From Euglena gracilis (lineage: Eukaryota > Euglenida > Euglenophyceae > Euglenales): a stretch of 64,000 nt of DNA. Below are positions 19,592 through 29,398 of the stretch, one piece after another (the first letter of the stretch is position 1; the number at the start of each line of letters is the position of its first letter). The notes under the pieces are model-generated. The model saw nothing but the letters and a program-made list of their open reading frames with translations, was not told the DNA's origin and searched no databases. The stretch covers positions 60,419,564-60,483,563 of the forward strand of contig CP154955.1 in NCBI GenBank assembly GCA_039621445.1, written 5' to 3'. The position numbers were made by a program, and so were the translations under genes.

Positions 19592-20587
19592 ATTGTAGGA
19601 CTTGGTTCAGTGTTTTAGCGCAATTTTGGACACATGCTTCGATGTGTCGAAATTGCTGTTGTACTGGGTGGTTCTCCGGTAAATTTGCGACTGCTCAACG
19701 GTATTACTGGAGAACGAATCCCGGTCTTCTTCGGGGTCATTGTCCATGGGAACAATGACACCGGCAGTGTCCGGGACCACCAACCGCATTTCAGCGGACC
19801 AAGGTAGTTCTTGGATTTCTCCCAATTGTGGAGGGGGGGGCAAGTCCCGAATGGGGCTTACCGGTGGTAGGGCCGGGGAGGGTTGGAAATAACAAGGTAT
19901 TTCCAACCCGTCCTCGTAAGGGGGGGGGCTCTGTAGGCAATTGGGTGCCAAAAGGCACTAATTGCCAGTTCCGTTCGGGCATTCTGCCCACTTGTGAGTC
20001 CGACTCCGCAGGAGCGGAAGGGGTCCATAGACCCATTGTAGGGTTATGTTGTACCGCAAATGCGGCTGTTTTAACAGTGGGTCCGCGAATGCGGGTTGGG
20101 TCCGTAGACCCTTGTAGGGGGGGGGCACCGCCGAAGCGGCTTGGGTCCGAAGACCCTTGGAGGAGGGGGGGTACCGCCGAAGCGGCTTGGGTCCGAAGAC
20201 CCTTGCAGGAGGGGGGTACCGCCGAAGCGGCTTGGGTCCGAAGACCCTTGGAGGGGGGGGTACCGCCGAAGCGGCCTGTTGTAGGGGGGGGGGGGCACCG
20301 CCAATGCGGTTTGGGTTCGAAAACCCAATTGTGGGGGTGTACCGCCGAAGCGGCTTGAGCGTCCGCCCCTTGTATGGAAAAATTTTCCACTGCAGAAGCG
20401 GCTTGGGCATCCGCCCCTTGTGGATAAAAATTTTCCGTCGCTAAAGCGACTTGGGCATTCGCCCCTTGTAAAGAAAAGTTTTCCGTCGCCGTAGTGACTT
20501 TGTCTGCATTCTGCAGTCCACGAAGCGAACCTATTAACAAACGTAGTTAATAGGTGCGTTTCCAGTGTGTGCATGTGCACTTTGCAT
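19592..20587 (-). pseudogene. Gypsy A gag N-terminus with hairpin-forming repeat array
   Basis: The ATG at 20585-20587 (MQSAHAHTGN) is conserved in copy B (34067) and in the inverted copy (21901). The next 500 bases are tandem repeats with variable C-runs, so the frame drifts between copies. In frame they read as LQGANAQVALATENF and QGADAQAASAV repeats. Position 19951 onward carries EIQELPWSAEMRLVVPDTAG and NDPEEDRDSFSSNTVE, shared by all copies. In A an early frame change (PINYVC, then stop) kills the full-length reading. No known domain. Confidence 0.6.
20097..20345 (-). repeat. Tandem UUCG-hairpin array in gypsy A
   Basis: Four to five units of about 50 bp. In the sense strand each holds CCGC-TTCG-GCGG and GGGTC-TTCG-GACCC separated by a C-run of variable length. 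Neighbouring stems use TACG, ATTA or TTTT loops. Equivalent arrays are in copy B (33640-33905) and in the inverted copy (22195-22415). Confidence 0.85.
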
Positions 20588-20811
20588 TTCTGATGAAAAA
20601 TGTGGAAAATTTTTGTGAAAATCGTAAAAATTGTAGAAATTGTAAAAATTTGGGTGAAAAGACCCAAAAAAAATAAGCAAAGGTGGTGGCTCAGAGGCGT
20701 TGTGATGCAGCCGTAGCCACTTGTGCCCCTGAGACACCTCGCCCGTGCTTAGGCGCCTTTTTCTGAGTTTTTCTTTGGTCGTTCGACCGTTAAACCTATT
20801 CTGCTACCAAG
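20588..20811 (-). promoter_or_regulatory. Gypsy A leader with primer-binding site
   Basis: Just after the 5' LTR the sense strand reads CTTGGTAGCAGAATAGG (20795-20811). The TGGTAGCAGA core matches the 3' end of eukaryotic initiator tRNA-Met, the common primer for gypsy elements. The rest of the leader is untranslated and AT-rich, with no ORF. Confidence 0.75.
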
Positions 20812-21241
20812 TGTACGTCCCACCCCGGCTTTTCTACTTATGTTTTCCTCCTGAAAAGCCCGTGGGGGGAGTAACAATAAAATTTGCTTCTCTTTCCCCC
20901 TTTTTAATGCAAAGCACACAAGCAGAAGAATTGGTAGGACCGCAGTCCCTTATATGAAAGTGACTTTTGCTTTTTCGAGCTTTGTAAAAGAAAGAAAAAA
21001 AACTTGTATTCAAATGGGACTTCGCCCTCAGTATTCTAAAAGAGAATTGCAAAGCACCAAACCCAATAACCTTGAATTAGGAACCAGTTACTTTCGCTAA
21101 GCTTTCGCTAGCTGTGAGATTCTCTCTTTGTCTTATGGTTTAACCATGCCACTGTGTACAGCCCGGCCGTAGCCAGCTTGTAGGCCGTGACCCATTGTAT
21201 CTGGTACACAGTGCCATGGCAGAATGGCTGCCTGGTACACA
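20812..21241 (-). repeat. Gypsy A 5' LTR
   Basis: Near-identical partner of 3341-3771, starting TGTGTACC and ending GTACA on the minus strand. Same TATA-like box and UGCG hairpin. Confidence 0.9.
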
Positions 21242-21420
21242 CACAGCCCATCTGTACATCCCTTCCCCCGCATCTGTATATAGCCCTCCACCCTGAACAC
21301 TCAAATCCAGTAGGCTGTGCCACTGGTCGGTGGACTCGGCTCGCCCCACCACCGGTCCTTCTGAGTGACACCACTCAAAATGCCTCCTATCTTTGTAGGT
21401 GGCAACAAAGCTGAAACAAG
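21242..21420. other. Spacer between opposed gypsy 5' ends
   Basis: About 180 bp with no recognisable gene or repeat. It separates the 5' LTR of gypsy A from an inverted, truncated LTR. Confidence 0.5.
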
Positions 21421-22918
21421 TTATTGGGTTTCGTGCTTTGCAATTCTCTTTTAGAATCCTGAGGGCGAAGTCCCATTTGAATACAAGTTTTATTTCTTTC
21501 TTTTACAAAGCTCGAAAGAGCAAAAGTCACTTTCATATAAGGGACTGCGGTCCCACCAATTCTTCTGCTTGTGTGCTTTGCATTCAAAAGGAGAAAAGGG
21601 AAACAAATTTTACTGTTACTCCCCCCACGAGCTTTTCGGGAGGAAAGCATAAGTAGAAAAGCCGGGGTGGGACGTACAGTTGGTAGCAGAAAAGGTTTAA
21701 CGGTCGAACGACCAAATAAAAACTCAGAAGAAGGCGCCTAAGCACGGGCGAGGTGTCTCAGGGACACAAGTAGCTACGGCTGCATCACAAAGCCTCTGAG
21801 CCCCCACCTTTGCCTATCTTTTTGGGTCTTTTCACTCAAATTTTTACAATTTTTACATTTTTTACGATTTTCACAAAATTTTTCCAATTTTTCATCAGAA
21901 ATGCAAAGCGCACATGCGCACACTGGAAACACACCTATTAACTACGCTTTGTTAATAGGTTCGCTTCGTGGACTGCAGAATGCAGACGAAGTCGCTACGG
22001 CGACGGATAATTTTTCTTTACAAGGCGCGAATGCCCAAGTCGCTTTAGCGACAGAAAATTTTTATCCACAAGGGGCGGATGCCCAAGCCGCTTCTGCGTT
22101 GGAAAATTTTTCCATACAAGGGGCGGACGCCCAAGCCGCTTCGGCGGTACCCCCCTCCCCCACAATTGGGTTTTCGAACCCAAACCGCATTAGCGGTGCC
22201 CCCTCCTATAACAAGCAGCTTCGGCGGTGCCCCCACCCTCCAAGGGTCTTCGGACCCAAGCCGCTTCGGCGGAGCCCCCCCCTCCAAGGGTCTTCGGACC
22301 CAAGCCGCTTCGGCGGTGCCCCCCCCCCCCTCCAAGGGTCTTCGGACCCAAGCCGCTTCGGCGGTGCCCCCCCCCCCTACAAGGGTCTACGGACCCAACC
22401 CGCATTCCCGGACCCACCGTTAAAACCGCCGCATTTGCGGTGCAACATAACCCTACAATGGGTCTACGGACCCCCTCCGCTCCTGCGGAGTCGGACTCAC
22501 AAGTGGCCCGAATGCCCGAACGGAACTGGCAATTAGTGCCTTTTGGCACCCAATTGCCTAAAGAGCCCCCCCCCCTTACGAGGATGGGTTAGAAACACCT
22601 TGTTTTTTCCAACCCCCCCCCGGCCCTACCACCGGTAAGCCCCATTCGGGACTTGCCCCCCCCTCCACAATTGGGAGAAATCCCAGAACTACTGTGGTCC
22701 TCTGAAATGCGGTTGGTGGTCCCGGACACTGCCGGTGTCATTGTTCCCATGGACAATGACCCCGAGGAAGACCGGGATTCGTTCTCCAGTAATTGAGCTC
22801 GTAGTCGCAATTTTACCGGAGAACCACCCACTACAACAGCAATTTCGACATATCGAAGCATGTGTCCAAAATTGCGCCAAAACACTGAACCAAGTCCTAC
22901 AATTTGATGAGGACAGTG
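21421..22918 (+). mobile_element. Inverted 5' fragment of the gypsy A family
   Basis: Plus-strand copy of the 5' end: the last 258 bp of an LTR (21421-21678), a primer site (TTGGTAGCAGA), leader, the gag start at 21901 (MQSAHAHTGNTPINYALLIG) and the hairpin array. It stops abruptly at 22918 inside gag. The gag start is open here for 211 codons, further than in A. With A's own 5' end it forms inverted arms of about 1.5 kb. Confidence 0.88.
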
Positions 22919-23555
22919 TCGACTGTCGGGGGGCGTCCGACAGTCAAAAATGGCAGGGCGGAAGCTTTTGAAAACACGGAATATTTCATTCCGCGCAGAA
23001 CGCGCGATCTATAAGAAAAGCCTAATTTGAGGTTCCAATTCAGCACAATTTGCTTCCGCAGACTTTTGTGGGCTTCTTTGTTGCATACAATTGAGAATTG
23101 AAGTCCTCAAGAATTATTTCATTGACGAATTGTCATTTTTGAGAATTTCAAGTTCAAAGGTCAGGTCCCACCTTTCCTCATTCACGGTGTGCCATTGTTG
23201 CTTTTTGACCACCATTTCAGTGAACAAAACACCACCCTTACCTATTCTTAATCTTTTGCCTGTGGGAAGAAAGGGGAATTAAAATGGCCTCATGGGGATC
23301 AAAGTTTGGAGAATCATTTTCATCGGAGCGGAATTTTGATTTTGTACAAGATTTCCACGAAAAAGCTAATTCGATCCTACGCACCCCCCTCTGGTCGGGG
23401 GGTATACCAGTGGGCGAAACGGGGGGTGGCCTGAGCCCTCCACCACCCGGAAAAACACTGGGCCTTGGCCAGGGAACGGCAGCCCCAGGGGTGGGTGACG
23501 GGCAGGAGTCAGCCGGCCAGGGGGCTGAGGTTTTCTGTCCGACACCCGGACGCCC
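22919..23555. other. Unassigned segment between gypsy fragments
   Basis: No convincing ORF. It opens with a perfect inverted repeat, GACTGTCGG (22921-22929) and CCGACAGTC (22937-22945), and ends with a GC-rich stretch containing CTGTCCGACACCCGGACG. It could be a small DNA transposon or filler; I cannot tell. Confidence 0.4.
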
Positions 23556-23885
23556 GTCCATCTTGAAAAAACAGCAAATAAGAGCAAGTACTGAGCTGTG
23601 GGGAAACAGAGAAGTTAGGCATTGTACGATAACATTGTACGCGTGCGAGCAAGTGTGCGCACACACAAAAATATTTGTATGTTTGTACTAATTGTAAAAT
23701 CAAAATGGTAGCTCCAAGTGTAAAAATGTATGGCTCAGGACCGTAGTACTTTAGCGAACAGTCCTTCGCTAGGGACAAAATGGTTTGGCATCCGCCAATT
23801 AGACATTTTGGCATCCGCCCATTATACATTTTGTCGAAAGTCTACGCTATGGACAAATCTTGGACATCTTTGTACACGCCCCCTT

Positions 23886-24446
23886 AGAAGGTATTTACAG
23901 AATTGTCAATGTTGTTTCGTTTGTTCCATAGTTTCCAGTCTAGGGGATATAACCAACAAAACTAGTTGCAGGTTCCCAAGTGTCCTCTTCGGGACCATAG
24001 CCTTTCCACCTCACCTTCCAGTAATGTATACCCCGGTCTACTTTGTGGTCCAGGATTTTGTCAACGACAAAATCATCTGTTTCAGGCAATTTTGACCGTG
24101 GTTTGAAGTAGAGGCAGGGTATTGGTTTACCATTTGGTGGAATCAGGTATGGTTTGAAGTCATCCATGTGCACATCCTCGACACCGTTGGGTAAAGCGAC
24201 TTTATAGCGCCCACTTGTACCCAACCGATCGAGGATCTCACATGGTCCGATTCAAAGCGGGTCCAACTTCGTGGATTGCATGCGGGTTCTACTGTTCCGA
24301 ACCCACACGCGGTCACCTGGGTTGTATATCGGTAATTTGTAAGCTTGTAAGAATTGTTTGTGTTTTTGTAAGTGTATAGCGACTACGCGCTTTTGCACAT
24401 CCGTGCACAAGGTTTCCACCTCAGAGAACCATGTTTCGCAACTCAC
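23886..24446 (-). pseudogene. Gypsy B integrase C-terminus and chromodomain
   Basis: GDRVWVRNS, then [17 protein letters not shown] and the chromodomain [18 protein letters not shown] equivalent ([18 protein letters not shown]). It is split by a frame change near 24240. The C-terminal end differs from A (SFVGYIP) because of small indels. Confidence 0.8.
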
Positions 24447-24499
24447 GCTAGAAAGAGCAGGTCGTTCTGACGGGATGTCGCCAATGGCTGGGGGATCAC

Positions 24500-25129
24500 G
24501 TCCGAAGACGATTTTGTACGGTGAGTATTGTAATATCAGACCCGGTAAAGTGTTGATATAAAATTAACACAAGGGTGATACTTGTAGCCAGGCATTGTGC
24601 GATTCGGCCAGTGAAAGTCGTAGCATGTTGACTATAGCTTTCACTGCCACTTCAGCGCGACCATTGCCTTTTGGACGATTAATGTAGAAAAATGCTGCTC
24701 AATGCCGGGTGAACCGCAAAGTGTTGAAAAAAATTGGGAAGAAATCAAATGGTCTTGATAACTCACGATTTCGTTCGGTAAACCCATGAGACAAATGCAT
24801 CTTTCTAAAAACATTTGTGCGAAAACTTGTGCTGTCAACCCTGCTTTCTGGCATGGAATGGCTACACTGTACCCACTCAGCCGACAGACGACAACAAGAA
24901 TGTAATCGTAAAGTTTGTCATCTGTTCCTTTGCAAGGTTCAAATTCCAGAAAATCCATGCAGAGGGATGTAAAAATGTCATTTGGTACGGGAAAGTAGTC
25001 GAACGTACCAGGGGAGGTACCTCTGCGTGGTTTCATAGCTTGACAAATTTGGTACCGTTGCGAAATTTGTAAACAGCGCCTATACAGATCTTTTTCGGTC
25101 AGGGTTGTACAGTACCTGCGACCCACCAA
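24500..25129 (-). pseudogene. Gypsy B integrase core
   Basis: Carries ISQRYQICQAMKP (zinc finger CC half) and SLCMDFLEFEPC (first catalytic Asp). The second site reads EIVSYQDHLISSQF, so Asp is replaced by Tyr. Near 24680 the frame is lost before the Glu. It reads through the point where A has its A-run frameshift, showing that frame is ancestral. Confidence 0.8.
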
Positions 25130-27541
25130 AGAAAGACGTCTGTGGGGGCCCCAGGGTGACCTTGGTTATGATAACATAAAAGTACGTCATCAACCAAGTC
25201 ACAGGGTATGCAGTACTTGTAACCAGTATCATTCCGAAATATCAAACGTAAAGGCGATAATGTATAATTCTCAACCAACTCACCATTACGCAATCTTTGT
25301 ACAACATCATTGTAAAAATCATCCTTGGAATAATCCCATTCACGAAAAAAGAGAGGGGATGGGGATTCGGATCGCGTGACCCGGCGGGTGCCCGGCATTC
25401 TGCCGCGTTGTCGTTTTCCCCGTACGGGGGCTATTGGCATCCGCCGCCAAATCCGCGAGACAGGAGTTCCAGGGCTGTTGCCTGGGGCGTAGGATCGAAT
25501 TCTCTTTTCTCTCCGGTCGGACCGTTCTTTTTACCCCCGTGGGGTACCCGCCGGGACTCGAACCGGGATCTTTGGGACCACAACCGAGTGCCAGATCCAC
25601 TCGGGCACTGGTGGCGATAATAAGGCGTGCCGCCTGCAGGGCCTTCTCCGTTCTCGACCCTGGGCTGTCGCCCGATTATCGCCTGGTGGTCCGCCCGCGT
25701 TCGCTTGGGGTAGTTGGCCGGCCTCGAACTGGCCACACTCCCCTTCCTCGGGAATCAGCCTCTGCTACCAGTTCCAGGGCTGTTGCCTGGGGCGTAGGAT
25801 CGAATTCTCTTTTCTCTCCGGTCGGACCGTTCTTTTTACCCCCGTGGGTGTACCCGCCGGGACTCGAACCGGGATCTTTGGGACCACAACCGAGTGCCAG
25901 ATCCACTCGGGCACCGGCTGCGATAATAAGGCGTGCCGCCTGCAGGGCCTTCTCCGGTCTCGACCCTGGGCTGTCGCCCGATTACCGCCAGGTGGTTCGC
26001 CCGCGTTCGGTTGGGGTAGTTGGCCGGCCTCGAACCGCCCACACAGGAAAGTTGTCAAGTAAATTGTCAGCAGCGTCTGCGCGCCCTGCGTATTCGTCGG
26101 CTTCGCGACTTCCGTGGAACGTGGCATCACCCTCGTCAGGGTTACCAGGGTAATGCCAGGGTGCACGGGAAAGTGGGTCTGCGGCTTTTTGAGTATGACC
26201 TGGTCTGCAAACTACCACCAGGTTGAATTGACTCAAAAATTCGTGCCAACGGCATCTTCGGCCCACTGAGGACATGGCTTTGTTCACGTCCTCGGTGTAC
26301 CAGTGTTGGAGAGACCATGGTCTGTCAACACTAGTATTTGTACGAGTGAACTGGCGACCCAGCTGCGGAATTTTTGTGGGATAATGACAATGGCATACGT
26401 TTCCTTTTCTCGTATGTCCATTTGACTTGTCCTTTTCCGTCTTCACCTTGTAGCTTTCTGCTGAAGAATGCTACAGGGCGCAGTTCATTGGACGAGTTAT
26501 GTTGACTCAACACACCGCCGACAGCATAGTCGCAGCTGTCGACCTCAAGTACGTATGGTTTTTCCGGTCGGCTGTCGACTTCAAGTACGTATGGGTTTTC
26601 CGGTCGGCCTTGTCAAGTACAACGTTGTCCAACATAAGTTGTTTCAATGTCGTTAGCGATTCTCGTATTGTATCATCCCATTGTATCTTTGTGTTGTCAG
26701 GAGCGCGATTTTTGAATTGTCGTGTCAGTGGTACCGCGATTTTCGCAAAATCCTTCATGTAAATCGCGTAATACTGCGCTAAACCCAAAAATCTTTTTAA
26801 ATGGGTTATTGTCTTGATGTTTTCAGGTGTCCACTTCTTTATAGCTTCCAGTTTGCACGGAAATGCTCTCCTTTGTCCGTTGTTAAGAATGTGTCCGCAA
26901 AAATTTATTGTTTAACGAAACAAATGCATTTTCGCACCCTTGACAAAAAGCAAATGTTTTTGAAACGATTTTAGTAAGGAATGTATATCGCGGTAGTGAA
27001 TATCAAGGATATCACTATGTGGTAACGGAAATGAACCGTCTTTTGTCTGTGAGTTCAAGTAACGGTAATGCAGCACAAGTCTCCAGTTCTTCTCTCCAGA
27101 AGCATCGGGAGGCTTGTGTACCACAAACGCTTGTGACGTCCACTCACTTTTGGAGGGTATGATCCACTTTCGTTCAATCAGTTTTTCGATCATTGTATTG
27201 AGAGCGTGTTATCTGTCGCCTGAACAGCTAAAGAATTTTCGGTGCGTGGGCTGTGCACCTTCTTTGAGTTCGATTTTACAGACACCAAAAGGTCCGCGAA
27301 TTGCAGGATCTATGTCATGGGCATAGGTAGGATGTTCTAAAACATCACTGAATTCGTGATTGATCTTTGTACATAGTTCTTGTGATTGGGGATGTTGACC
27401 ACCGCTTTCTATCACTGCGGATAGTTGGTATATTTGGTCATTCTGACCTTTGTCCCGTAGGATGTTGTCAGTGTGGTCAACAGTTCCGAATGCATCAAAG
27501 AAACAAACACCAAAAAAGATTTTTTGCAACGGTGGTAACAT
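25099..27541 (-). pseudogene. Gypsy B RT-RNase H, catalytic core deleted
   Basis: Begins MLPPLQKIFFGVCFFDAFG and runs through the RT N-terminus (KNWRLVLHYRYLN, SFPLP). It then jumps to HSDILDIHYRDI, losing about 100 residues that in A contain the palm and YIDD. Thumb, connection and RNase H remnants follow with several frameshifts. A tandem duplication of about 40 bp lies at 26536-26610 (GTCGACTTCAAGTACG repeated). The tRNA-derived insertion lies at 25465-26042. Confidence 0.85.
25465..26042 (-). mobile_element. Dimeric tRNA-His-like SINE inserted in gypsy B
   Basis: Copy A gives the empty site (GAGACAGG then AAAATTG). In B, ACAGG stands on both sides (25460-25464 and 26043-26047), a 5-bp target duplication. 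The insert has two tandem units (25465-25769 and 25770-26042) that share AGTTCCAGGGCTGTTGCCTG at one end. On the minus strand each holds GTGGATCTGGCACTCGGTTG and GGTTCGAGTCC, matching the D-arm, anticodon region (GTG) and B box of tRNA-His. A second B-box-like GGTTCGAGGCC lies near the minus-strand 5' end. No protein is encoded. Confidence 0.8.
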
Positions 27542-29395
27542 TACACCGCAAAAATCTTCGAACAGGGGGTGTCATTCGGCAAACCCACCACTCAAAAGTA
27601 AACATACGTTTGTTGTGGGAACCATTCCGCTTCGGGACTCATAGGAATCATTAGCACACCGCGTGCTTGATCCCGAAGAATCTTGTCAACGACAAGAGGG
27701 ACAAGTTTCAGAGGTGGATGTAGCCACAGGACCACATCACCCCAAAACTTATCAAAAGCATTTGTATGGCTTGACTTGGACGAGAATGCGTCAATCTCCA
27801 ATTCTAGGTCCATCGACTTCGCGATTTGTGCAATTTTGGAGAAAAAAAGTTTCCAAAATGTGATATTGTCCAAAATTGAACGCATTCCAGATGCGGTTTG
27901 CGAAAACTGTTGCGGTTTCAGTCCTGTGGAGGGCTGAAACACAGTTTACCGAGCCACATCGGTAATGCGGTGTGTCCGAAGACCCTTCATCAGGCATTAT
28001 ACCAGGTGTATCACGTGTATTGTGTAGAGGACAATTGTCGTTGGCATTCTGCCACTTGTATGCAGGCGTATTGGAGGGGTAGGCATTCTGCCATTCGGGG
28101 TCAGAGAGATTGGCTTTCTGCCATTGGAGGTCCTGCTGCTTGATTCTCGCAATTTCCGAACGGGGACGCGAGTCCGCGTTTGTCCAATTCTCGATGTACT
28201 TCAACGCACAACCCGGTGTGTTGTGTCCTCGTTCAGCGGTCAGGGTAAACTCGGTACCGGTTCCGGTATCAAATGTACTCTGGTTGTTGTGTAAAGTGGT
28301 TAGTTTGGAAGGTTCAAGAAGACATCCACAGTCGAAATCAGGTTGTGTGGAAATTCTCCGGCAATGTGCGCATTGGTAGGAAGCGTTGGTCTGGTAGTGC
28401 ATGTCAGTCATGTGTGGTGTGTGCATGGGGGTGTTAGAAGTTGTAGCTGCTGGGGGGTGTACAGGGGTGTCCGAAATCGACACACCTGGTGGAAAACGTA
28501 AACGTTGTGCAGCTGGGCGTCTACTCGACACCGAAATTTCTTCAGGCCTTTGGGATTTCGCCTTGGTACCCAGTGTAACGTGGGGGGTTAAGCTACTCGC
28601 CTTCCCTACCGCATGGGAAACGTGCGGTAAAAGTGTAGTGGGCAGGGGGGTAGCTTTCTCTTTACCCCTAGGGTATGAAACGGTGTTTTCGGTTGTAGAA
28701 AACGTTGTGGCCAGGCGGGGGGACACCTTGGAAAATGTCATGGTGGAAAAATTCGGTGGTGTGTGTTGTGTGCGTGAAGTAGTGCGCAAACCGAAGGAGG
28801 GGCAATCCACAATAAGGCGGTTCTGACGCAAAAACGAAAACCCCAAAATTACGTCAGAGCCGTGAATACCCGATTCGTAACTCCAGGTACCCAGAAAATT
28901 TTGTATGTGTGGGGGTTGTGAGTGGTGCTTGGGAATGATGGGGAGGAGTATGTCCAAAAAGCATCCCAAGTCACCACCACACATGGGGCTGTTGTCAGCG
29001 GTCATAATTTTGATGGGGTACTTGGCTTTCACCAAGAGGGAGTGGGGAATTAATCCCGTTCGAAAGAGAAGAGGAATTCGACACCCTGTTTCAACCAAAA
29101 TTTTGCATTCTGTAGAAGAATTTTGTGTTCGGATTTCCGTTTGGACCAAAAGTTCCATGGGGGGTACACAAAATGCAGGATCCGGTGGGAAATTGTTGTC
29201 TCTCCAACTATTCCAGGATCCCGTTCCTACTTTGCTCAGCATTCCAGGCAGAAATTTGGAGTGGGGGGTGGGGGACCCGAAAATGTTCTGGGTACCGACC
29301 AAAAAGGCAGACGGGTAGGGAAAGTAAGGTTGATCAGGTCCTACTTCCGTCTGTTGATCAGCCCAGAGGTCCGTGCCCACAGACCTCGGGCTCCC
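27542..29395 (-). pseudogene. Gypsy B protease and DAM-like domain
   Basis: Same organisation as in A. The protease reads CKILVETGCRIPLLF, with the catalytic Asp replaced by Glu. It lies in frame with gag behind the TAG at 29396. The DAM-like segment (LELEIDAFSSK, NAFDKFWGDVVLWLHPP, VVDKILRDQARGVLMIP) is present but split by a deletion and a frameshift near 27790. Confidence 0.8.
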
Positions 29396-29398
29396 CTA
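29360..29398 (-). promoter_or_regulatory. Gag-pol TAG and stem-loop in gypsy B
   Basis: The same TAG (29396-29398), GGG spacer and 11-bp bulged stem as in A, with protease in the same frame as gag. It shows the arrangement is not peculiar to one copy, although A and B are close relatives. Confidence 0.6.

Larger units (their letters stand above)
3341..21241 (-). mobile_element. Gypsy A: 17.9 kb chromodomain Ty3/gypsy element
   Basis: Two LTRs of about 430 bp (TG...CA) bound the element. On the minus strand the order is 5' LTR, initiator-Met-type primer site, gag, TAG, protease, DAM-like domain, RT, RNase H, integrase, chromodomain, three or more accessory ORFs, purine tract and 3' LTR. The flanks give CTGTG and CTCTG as an imperfect 5-bp target duplication. 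The two LTRs differ at a dozen or more sites by eye, so the insertion is not recent. PR, RT and integrase catalytic residues are intact, but several frameshifts and an insertion at 13537 break the frames. At almost 18 kb it is far longer than a usual 5-8 kb gypsy element, mainly because of the 6 kb downstream of the integrase and a long gag. Confidence 0.9.

Noticed and set aside
20700-20740. CCGTAGCCACTTGTGCCCC, similar to the start of the dinoflagellate spliced leader
   Set aside because: Only the first nine bases match and it lies on the strand opposite to the element's transcript; it is part of the gypsy leader in all copies.
25880-25960. A genuine tRNA-His gene
   Set aside because: T-arm and acceptor are imperfect and it lies inside a transposed dimeric unit with a target duplication.
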